Part shown: piece by piece, positions 32,849-38,401 of the stretch
Numbering within the stretch: position 1 is the stretch's first letter
How the letters are laid out: the number at the start of each line of letters is the position of its first letter
DNA from: JALVDI01 sp039186435
GTDB lineage: Bacteria; Myxococcota_A; Polyangia; Polyangiales; Houyiibacteriaceae
Length of the DNA: 38,401 bases
Reading direction: 5' to 3'
Assembly (NCBI GenBank): GCA_039186435.1
Contig: JBCDAA010000031.1
Location: 1 to 38,401, forward strand
Notes under the pieces: model-generated
The model's database searches: none
What the model was told of the DNA's origin: nothing
Seen by the model: only the letters and a program-made list of their open reading frames with translations
Translations under genes and position numbers: made by a program

Positions 32849-33631
32849 GTGAGCGAACGTCCGCTAATCCTGGTCAGCAACGATGATGGCGTAAACGCAG
32901 CGGGGGTTCGAGCGCTCGCGAAGGCGCTTCGCTCCGTTGCCGACGTCGTGGTGGTCGCGCCCAAGCACGAACAGAGCGCCCAGAGCCACGCGATTTCGCT
33001 TCACCGGCCGCTCCGCCACGAGGTGGTCGCCGATCAGGTGCACTCCATCGATGGGACGCCGGTCGACTGCGTGTACGTCGCGCTCTATCGCGATGGCCTT
33101 CTTCCACGTCGCCCCGATCTTTGCGCCAGCGGCATCAACCTCGGCCCCAACCTCGGAAGCGACGTCGTGTATTCGGGGACCGTCGCCGCCGCGCGCGAAG
33201 CGGCCCTTCGCGGCATCCCCTCGATCGCGTTCTCGCAGGTGGGTCCTGCGACGGATGCTGCGCTCGAGCGTGCGGCAGCCACCGCCGCGAACCTCTGCCA
33301 GCGAATGCTAAAGGCGACCCACCCCAACTCCCAGGTTCCCCTCCTCAACGTGAACTTTCCGCCCGACGACCCGCATGGGATTCGCGCAACGACCCTCGGC
33401 ATTCGTCACTACGCCGAGGGCGTGGACGTGCGACTCGATCCACGCGGTCGCGACTACTACTGGATCGGGGGCCCCGGCGGCGTGCGCCATGAGCCCGCCG
33501 AGGGTTCCGACACGGACGCCATCGACGACGGCTTCATCTCCGTCACGCCGCTCCGCATCGAGCGCACCCTGCGCGAGCACCTCGACTTCGCGGCACTCGT
33601 CGCAGGACAACCCAAACCGGAGCCCTCATGA
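32849..33631 (+). CDS. surE: 5'/3'-nucleotidase SurE
   Basis: This stationary-phase survival nucleotidase dephosphorylates nucleoside monophosphates. The 260 residues start at a GTG (SERPLILVSNDDG), giving the canonical SurE N-terminus with the metal-binding NDDG. Family segments follow: PKHEQSAQSHAISLHRPLR, DGTPVDCVYVAL, SGINLGPNLGSDVVYSGTVAAAREAAL, LLNVNFPP and SDTDAIDDGFISVTPL. The stop overlaps the apt start (ATGA), a sensible pairing because both enzymes handle purine nucleotides. The length is as expected for bacterial SurE. Confidence 0.95.
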   Translation: MSERPLILVSNDDGVNAAGVRALAKALRSVADVVVVAPKHEQSAQSHAISLHRPLRHEVVADQVHSIDGTPVDCVYVALYRDGLLPRRPDLCASGINLGPNLGSDVVYSGTVAAAREAALRGIPSIAFSQVGPATDAALERAAATAANLCQRMLKATHPNSQVPLLNVNFPPDDPHGIRATTLGIRHYAEGVDVRLDPRGRDYYWIGGPGGVRHEPAEGSDTDAIDDGFISVTPLRIERTLREHLDFAALVAGQPKPEPS

Positions 33632-34158
33632 CCGACGCTCGCATCGACATGCTCAAGGAACACATCCGCGACATTCCGGACTTTCCGAAGGAGGGAATCC
33701 TCTTCAAGGACATCACGCCTCTTCTCGCGCACCCCAAGGCGTTTACAACGTCGCTTGCGCTGATCGAAGAGCGCTTCCAGGACATCGAGCCCAACGTCGT
33801 CGTGGGCATGGAGTCGCGTGGCTTCATCTTCGGTGCGGCCCTCGCGGCACAGATCGGGATTCCCTTTGTTCCGGCGCGCAAGCCCGGCAAGCTCCCCTAC
33901 AAGCACGTCTCCGTTGAGTACGAACTCGAGTACGGAACCGACCGCCTTGAGATGCACGAGGACGCCCTCAGTTCGGATTCGCGCGTGCTGATCGTCGACG
34001 ACCTCATTGCGACCGGTGGAACCGCGTGGGCAACCGGCGAGCTTGTTCGCAAGGTCGGGGGGACGGTCGCCGGCTACGCGTTCGTGATCGAGCTCGCGTT
34101 CTTGAAAGGCCGCGAGCGGCTCGGGGACGTGCCCGTCGAAAGCCTCTGCATCTACTAG
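33628..34158 (+). CDS. apt: Adenine phosphoribosyltransferase
   Basis: The enzyme salvages adenine with PRPP to AMP in the cytosol. The 176 residues contain the typical start (IRDIPDFPKEGILFKDITPLL), the adenine-side motif MESRGFIFGAALA, KPGKLPYK and the PRPP-binding VLIVDDLIATGGTA. The length equals that of bacterial Apt. The ATG overlaps the SurE stop, so the pair is translationally coupled. A hypothetical membrane-anchored gene follows 16 nt after the stop. Confidence 0.96.
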   Translation: MTDARIDMLKEHIRDIPDFPKEGILFKDITPLLAHPKAFTTSLALIEERFQDIEPNVVVGMESRGFIFGAALAAQIGIPFVPARKPGKLPYKHVSVEYELEYGTDRLEMHEDALSSDSRVLIVDDLIATGGTAWATGELVRKVGGTVAGYAFVIELAFLKGRERLGDVPVESLCIY

Positions 34159-34174
34159 TGGCGTCGTTCTAACC

Positions 34175-35689
34175 ATGCCCACGGCGAAGCGTACGTCCCG
34201 GATCGTTCTCGCCGGCGTGATCGCCATCGCGACCCTCCTCGCGCTCGGGGTGTTTGCGTGGAAGCGCTACCAAGAAGCGCAACGAGTCGCGGAGCGGCGA
34301 GACGCCTGGCGCGCCTACGAACGGTGCCTCCTTCGTACAGAGCTCGCGCCGGACGAAACGATGGACGAGCGTTTCGGTGCCCTTCACGCGCGGGACTATC
34401 ACTGGCCAGATCGCTGTGGCGGTGATTGGCAAACGCTGGTCGACATTCTCGGTCGCACCAAGGGGGTCAACGCCCAGCGACTCCGCAATCAGCTTCTTAC
34501 GCAGCGAAACGGCACGCCGGCAGACCCGGACGCGACCTGGGAGACCGCTGCATCCCTCGGGTTTGAAAGCGACCTTCCGCCCTTCGCGGAAGCCCCGGCG
34601 CTCCTCACCCGGGACGCCTTGCCCCCTTTCGGCTGGGGGGATGCCTTCGCGATCGCGGAGACCAGCGATCGACTCGCGTTTGTTCAAGAAGGGGAACGGC
34701 GTCGAACCCTCTGTCGCGCCGAGGGCGTCGTGATTCGCTGCTGGCAGATTCCAAGCTCCATCACCGCTCGGCCCGGAACCGCGAGCGGGCATTGGCCGCC
34801 GCTCCTCAGCGAGGACGGTGTGTGGCTCATGACGTCGTGGAATCACGCGCGGCATCCCTACGACTCGAGCACCGCAACATTCGCGCATTCCACCGCCGAC
34901 GAGCTCGTCGTGGTCGACACCGGTTATCTCGTCCGGATTCGTAACGACGGAGCCGAACGTCGGGACACACCGGTGAGCGCGTACCTCGCCTATCCGTACC
35001 TCTCGGAGGACGGCGTGCTCACCGACCTCCGGTCACCACCGGAGGACCTTCAAACGGACCCAACACTTCGCCGCTGGCGCGCGTGTGGCGATCTCCCGCA
35101 GGCCGTCGGCTTCGTCGATGACCGGATCGTAGCGTCCTTCCCGTCCGGCACGGCCCGGGGCGAGGCCCCTCGTCCGGCGCGTTCGGATCTCGAGTCGGTC
35201 GCGTGCACCGAAGGCGCGATCGTTGTGACGCGGGTGACGCAGATCGAGGACGACGGCGAACGCAATAGCGCACGCTTGGACCCCACGGTGCTGACGCTCG
35301 CGCAGGTTCGCTGCTCCCCCACTGGCTGCGAGACCTCGACAAGCCGCGTCGAAGTCCCCGAGTCCGCCTCGGTAGGAGGCGACGTCCCCATCGCGATGGC
35401 GACGACGAGCGACGAAACGATCCTCGCGTTTCAGGGCTGGCGGCGTGAACTCCGGATCCGGCGCGCCCCCTTCGAGGACCTCGCGCGCGCGCCCGATCGC
35501 GTCGTCACCAATCCGGGGTTGCGGAACGACGACGAACTCAGCGTGATGAACCCGCAGCTCGCGGTGCGCGCGGCCGGCACCTACCTGCTCTTTCAGAACT
35601 TCTGGCGCACGGAAACCCGCGGTGTCCTGCTCCGCGAAAACGGTGCGATCGAGCCGCTCGTCACACCAGCCTATCGCGACCGAGACTGA
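34175..35689 (+). CDS. Hypothetical single-pass membrane protein
   Basis: The 504 residues have a basic start and one membrane helix (about 10-28, VLAGVIAIATLLALGVFAW), followed by a long extracytoplasmic part. That part contains paired cysteines (RCLL, DRCGGD, RTLCRAE, VIRCW, RACGD, QVRCSPTGCE) and repeating strand-rich sequence with ...LLSEDGVWLMTSW and ...YLSEDGVLTDL, which might be a beta-propeller. No known family was recognised. It follows apt by 16 nt on the same strand. Its end overlaps the end of the converging pseudopilin gene by 19 bases. Confidence 0.75.
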   Translation: MPTAKRTSRIVLAGVIAIATLLALGVFAWKRYQEAQRVAERRDAWRAYERCLLRTELAPDETMDERFGALHARDYHWPDRCGGDWQTLVDILGRTKGVNAQRLRNQLLTQRNGTPADPDATWETAASLGFESDLPPFAEAPALLTRDALPPFGWGDAFAIAETSDRLAFVQEGERRRTLCRAEGVVIRCWQIPSSITARPGTASGHWPPLLSEDGVWLMTSWNHARHPYDSSTATFAHSTADELVVVDTGYLVRIRNDGAERRDTPVSAYLAYPYLSEDGVLTDLRSPPEDLQTDPTLRRWRACGDLPQAVGFVDDRIVASFPSGTARGEAPRPARSDLESVACTEGAIVVTRVTQIEDDGERNSARLDPTVLTLAQVRCSPTGCETSTSRVEVPESASVGGDVPIAMATTSDETILAFQGWRRELRIRRAPFEDLARAPDRVVTNPGLRNDDELSVMNPQLAVRAAGTYLLFQNFWRTETRGVLLRENGAIEPLVTPAYRDRD

Positions 35690-36051
35690 TCGCCGGTTGG
35701 ATCGGGAATATCGTCGTCGGTGTCGAAGACGCCGTCGGGACCTGCGGAGAGCCCGAGATAGTCACCGTCCTCGCACACGATCGCGTAGGGGTTGCCCCAG
35801 GGATCCTCGTGACGCGTGTGCGGATCGAGATAGTCGCCGACCAGGTCGTCGAGCGTTGGGCACCCACCGTATTCGACGGCGTACACGGTCGCCGCATGCC
35901 GAACGGCCGCGGCTTCAGTTGTCGCGGTCTTGATGCGCGCGTTTATGATCTGCGGCATGACCGCCATGCCGACCGCCGTCGCGATGAGCGCCATGATGAT
36001 GACGACGATCATCACTTCGATGAGCGTCATGCCTTCCGTTCGTTGCTTCAT
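35671..36051 (-). CDS. GspG-like pseudopilin
   Basis: The 126 residues begin with a class III prepilin signal: short basic leader, cleavage expected after G7, then MTLIEVMIVVIIMALIA with the conserved Glu at mature position 5. The C-terminal domain has the GspG landmarks DPWGNPYAI (residues about 83-91) and an Asp-rich end, GPDGVFDTDDDI, comparable to the Ca2+-binding loop of the type II secretion major pseudopilin. Other Gsp genes are not adjacent. A related gene lies 133 nt upstream in the same direction. Confidence 0.88.
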   Translation of the reverse strand: MKQRTEGMTLIEVMIVVIIMALIATAVGMAVMPQIINARIKTATTEAAAVRHAATVYAVEYGGCPTLDDLVGDYLDPHTRHEDPWGNPYAIVCEDGDYLGLSAGPDGVFDTDDDIPDPTGDQSRSR

Positions 36052-36184
36052 GGTTCCTCCACGAGGAACGGCAGTTCAAGGTCCATGCCGCGGCCGCTCA
36101 CCCAGCGTTTGACGACGCCGGGGGCAGACCAGCGGGCGCTCTGCGCCAATCTGACAAGCGATAAGCGCGTCCACGGACGCTTCG

Positions 36185-36547
36185 TCACTCGCCGGTGAGG
36201 TCGTCTTCCGTACCGAAGACTCCATCCGGCCCGGCCGACGCGCCGACGGGACGTTCACCGTGGCAAGCAACTCGGTACGGGCGTCCCCACGGATCCTCGA
36301 CGCGCGCATGAACGTCGAGGTACGCACCCCGGAGGTCAGCGAGCGAGGGGCATCCGTCATGCTCGACCGCGTAGAGCATCGCCGCGGAGGTCACCGCGCG
36401 AAGCTCCCCCTGGGTAGTTCGGATTGCGTTGTTCCTTCGACAAGAAGCGCGCCGAAGGTGCAGCACCAAACCGGCTGCCGCGGCGACGAAGAGCAGGAAG
36501 AGAGCGAGGGAGGCAAGCTCCAAAGCGTACTGACGTACTCGGGACAT
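36185..36547 (-). CDS. GspG-like paralog without a recognisable prepilin site
   Basis: The 120 residues start at ATG 36547 (SRVRQYALELASL). One membrane helix (about 9-29) is followed by a domain clearly related to the neighbouring pseudopilin: TTQGELRAVTSAAMLYAVEHDGCPSLADL, DPWGRPYRVAC and SAGPDGVFGTEDDLTGE. The helix start lacks the G-[FM]-T-L-x-E processing motif, so the prepilin peptidase should not cleave it. It could be a membrane-fixed regulator or platform partner of the true pseudopilin, or a decaying duplicate. Longer in-frame starts exist but do not restore the motif. Confidence 0.72.
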   Translation of the reverse strand: MSRVRQYALELASLALFLLFVAAAAGLVLHLRRASCRRNNAIRTTQGELRAVTSAAMLYAVEHDGCPSLADLRGAYLDVHARVEDPWGRPYRVACHGERPVGASAGPDGVFGTEDDLTGE

Positions 36548-36644
36548 GGACCGAGCTGTCGCAAGCATCGTGCCGGCCTCGAAACGGGTCCCGAAGACGG
36601 CCCAGCCTCTCCTGCTGGGCGCTGCAACGATTCCCACCGTGACA

Positions 36645-36709
36645 CGTTCACCCGGGGACGCTCACCCGGGGACGTTCACCGCGGACGCTCACCGGGGAAC
36701 GCTCACCCC
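36645..36709. repeat. Tandem repeat of 14 bp at the 3' end of rtcB
   Basis: Unit CGYTCACCCGGGGA occurs at 36645-36658, 36659-36672, 36673-36685 (one base shorter), 36686-36699 and partly at 36700-36709. The rtcB stop codon (36705-36703) is inside the last unit. It could have grown by slippage or serve as a protein or RNA site. A 7-bp hairpin, GCCCAGC (36600-36606) with GCTGGGC (36614-36620), lies further downstream of rtcB and may end its transcript. Confidence 0.7.
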
Positions 36710-37869
36710 TTCACGCACATCACCTGCTTCAGCTGCGCGACCACTTCCACGAGATCGCGCTGCAGTTCCATCACCCGATCGATGTCCTTGTAGGCGCCCG
36801 GGATCTCGTCGAGAACCGCGTGGTCCTTGCGGCATTCAACCCCGCTGGTCTGCGCGCGAAGATCTTCGACGGAGAACTTTCGCTTCGCCTGACCCCGGCT
36901 CATGCGGCGGCCGGCCCCGTGCGACGCCGAGTGAAACGCCTCGGGATTGCCAAGGCCGCGAACAATGTAAGAGCGCGTTCCCATCGACCCGGGAATGATG
37001 CCGAGCTCCCCCGCCCGGGCGCTGATCGCGCCCTTTCGCGTCACGAGCACCTCTTCCCCGAAGTGCACTTCCTCAGCGACGTAGTTGTGGTGGCACGCGA
37101 TGGGCTTTTCGAAGCGAATCTTGCGGAACATCTTCTTCAGCACATCCTGACAAAGCGCCATCATCACCCCGCGGTTCGCCTTCGCGTAGCGCTGCGCCCA
37201 AAAGAGATCGCGACGGTACGCCTCCATCTCCTTCGTTCCCGCGAGAAAGACGGCAAGGTCCGGGTCCGGAAGCTCCGCGTTGTGCGCCAGCTTGCGTGCC
37301 CGCCCGATGTGAATGTCGGCGAGGGTCTTACCGATGTTTCGTGAGCCCGAGTGGAGCATCAGCCAAACGCCCTGCTCCGAGTCGAGGCAGAGTTCGATGA
37401 AGTGGTTGCCCCCGCCGAGGGTTCCCACCTGCTTGCGCGCGCGACCGAGCTGCTTGTGCACCTTGCTCGTGAGATCCTGAAACTCTTTGAAGAGGGGCAG
37501 CTTTTCCCCGTGCTTCGGCACGCGCTTGTGAGACGCAAAGCCCACCGGCACCGCCTTTTCGATGCGGTGACGCAAGAGCCTTAGGCTGTCCGGAAGGTCC
37601 GACGCGCAAAGGCTCGTCTTGACCGCCGCCATGCCGCAGCCGATGTCGACGCCGACCGCCGCAGGCGCGACCGCGTCCTTCATCGCGATCACGGATCCCA
37701 CCGTTGCGCCTTTGCCGTAGTGAACATCCGGCATCACCGCGACATGCTTAAACGCCCACGGAAGCGCGGCGACGTTGCGAAGCTGCTCGAGGGCAGACTC
37801 CTCCACGTCCGCGACATCCGCCCAGAGGCGAACCGGAACTTGTTTTCCTTGGAGCGTGGAGTGCGCCAT
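36703..37869 (-). CDS. rtcB: RNA-splicing ligase RtcB
   Basis: RtcB joins RNA 2',3'-cyclic phosphate or 3'-phosphate ends to 5'-OH ends using GTP and Mn2+. The 388 residues contain the family blocks AVMPDVHYGKGATVGSVIA, GVDIGCGM (metal Asp-Cys), GGGNHFIE, HSGSRNIG, PGSMGTRSYIVRG and SHGAGR, where the His becomes guanylylated. The start at 37869 gives MAHSTLQGKQVPV, a plausible N-terminus. No archease, rtcA or rtcR gene is in the window. It is divergent from a rhodanese lipoprotein with 64 bases between. Its end carries a short tandem repeat. Confidence 0.95.
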   Translation of the reverse strand: MAHSTLQGKQVPVRLWADVADVEESALEQLRNVAALPWAFKHVAVMPDVHYGKGATVGSVIAMKDAVAPAAVGVDIGCGMAAVKTSLCASDLPDSLRLLRHRIEKAVPVGFASHKRVPKHGEKLPLFKEFQDLTSKVHKQLGRARKQVGTLGGGNHFIELCLDSEQGVWLMLHSGSRNIGKTLADIHIGRARKLAHNAELPDPDLAVFLAGTKEMEAYRRDLFWAQRYAKANRGVMMALCQDVLKKMFRKIRFEKPIACHHNYVAEEVHFGEEVLVTRKGAISARAGELGIIPGSMGTRSYIVRGLGNPEAFHSASHGAGRRMSRGQAKRKFSVEDLRAQTSGVECRKDHAVLDEIPGAYKDIDRVMELQRDLVEVVAQLKQVMCVKG

Positions 37870-37933
37870 CGCGCGCCACGATGGGGACGATTTCGCGCGC
37901 GTCAAGCGTCACAACGCTGGTAGGTTGTTCGTC

Positions 37934-38293
37934 ATGAGACGGATCCTCTTCGCAGTCGTCCTCGTCGCATGCAGCCAACGGGGCGTCGTCGATCGCGCGC
38001 CGGCGGATCTTCGGACCGGCAGCCCTGACGTCGTGGTCCTCGACGTTCGCACTCCCGAAGAATACGAAGCCGGGCACATCGAAGGCGCCATCAACCTCAA
38101 CGTCAACGACAGCAACTTCGCCAACGCGGTCTCCGAACTCGACCACGACGCGACCTACGTCGTTCACTGCGCGGCGAATGTGCCCGGCGGACGAGCCGCA
38201 CGAGCCATCGACACCATGCGAGGTCAGGGCTTCGAAAAACTCGAAAACCTCGTCGGCGGCTACGCGGCCTACCAAGCCTCGACCGAGAGGTGA
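37934..38293 (+). CDS. Rhodanese-domain lipoprotein
   Basis: The 119 residues start with MRRILFAVVLVACSQ, a lipoprotein signal with Cys13. The rest is a single rhodanese domain: VVVLDVRTPEEYEAGHIEGAINL (without break in the protein), the active-site loop HCAANVPGGRA with Cys79, and GFEKLENLVGGYAAY. Members transfer sulfane sulfur; an exported lipoprotein form is found in many proteobacteria. The acceptor is unknown. It is followed by a tRNA gene 33 nt downstream. Confidence 0.9.
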   Translation: MRRILFAVVLVACSQRGVVDRAPADLRTGSPDVVVLDVRTPEEYEAGHIEGAINLNVNDSNFANAVSELDHDATYVVHCAANVPGGRAARAIDTMRGQGFEKLENLVGGYAAYQASTER

Positions 38294-38326
38294 TCTCCGT
38301 GGCGAGTCGTGCTACCTCGTCGCCAC

Positions 38327-38401
<75 letters not shown>

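Overview
The window is GC-rich, densely coding DNA that looks like a Myxococcota (deltaproteobacterial) chromosome, plausibly of the Polyangia/Sandaracinaceae type. The evidence is a membrane-anchored Ser/Thr kinase with the HRDVSPQN catalytic loop, many small lipoproteins with Asp- or Cys-rich mature parts, a HzsA-like heme lipoprotein, an ECF sigma/FecR pair, and frequent ATGA/GTGA start-stop overlaps. No insertion sequence, prophage, integrase or CRISPR array was seen. The placement is an inference from gene families; no rRNA gene is present.

Layout. 1-3166: a left-truncated HzsA-like lipoprotein with a CxxCH heme site, divergent from a short DsbD. 3239-9659 (minus): seven tightly packed genes, beginning with tyrosine catabolism (fumarylacetoacetate hydrolase, maleylacetoacetate isomerase, HPPD) and continuing with an outer-surface protein, a metallophosphoesterase lipoprotein, a methyltransferase and a lipoprotein. 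10042-11750: Ser/Thr kinase plus a small membrane protein. 11794-16800: DUF1697 protein, then an RND efflux adaptor and pump. 16825-19850: a Cys-rich lipoprotein divergent from a surface-repeat protein. 19874-21738: ECF sigma factor with a FecR/TPR partner. 22112-24839: a PA14 membrane protein and an LtaS-like phosphoglycerol transferase. 24948-26125: a SnoaL-like protein coupled to a second ECF sigma factor. 26126-26948: mostly non-coding, with a possible cytochrome remnant. 26949-27899: a stand-alone GyrB-like protein whose ATP-binding residues appear lost.

28975-32808 looks like one regulatory module. It holds a MarR regulator with a four-cysteine tail, a divergent TetR regulator with a DUF1348 protein, a protoglobin/redoxin operon and an NAD-dependent epimerase. 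Three copies of the same 17-bp inverted repeat (one in front of marR, two between the protoglobin and epimerase genes) tie it together. This module and the GyrB-like protein are the two most interesting items.

32849-38401: surE and apt (overlapping), a membrane-anchored hypothetical protein, two GspG-like pseudopilin genes (one without a recognisable prepilin site), rtcB with a short tandem repeat at its 3' end, a rhodanese lipoprotein, and a tRNA-Arg(CCT) running to the right edge.

Functional assignments come from motifs and recalled family sequences. No alignment or database search was run, so by-eye alignments (GyrB, protoglobin) should be treated as hypotheses with named residues to check.
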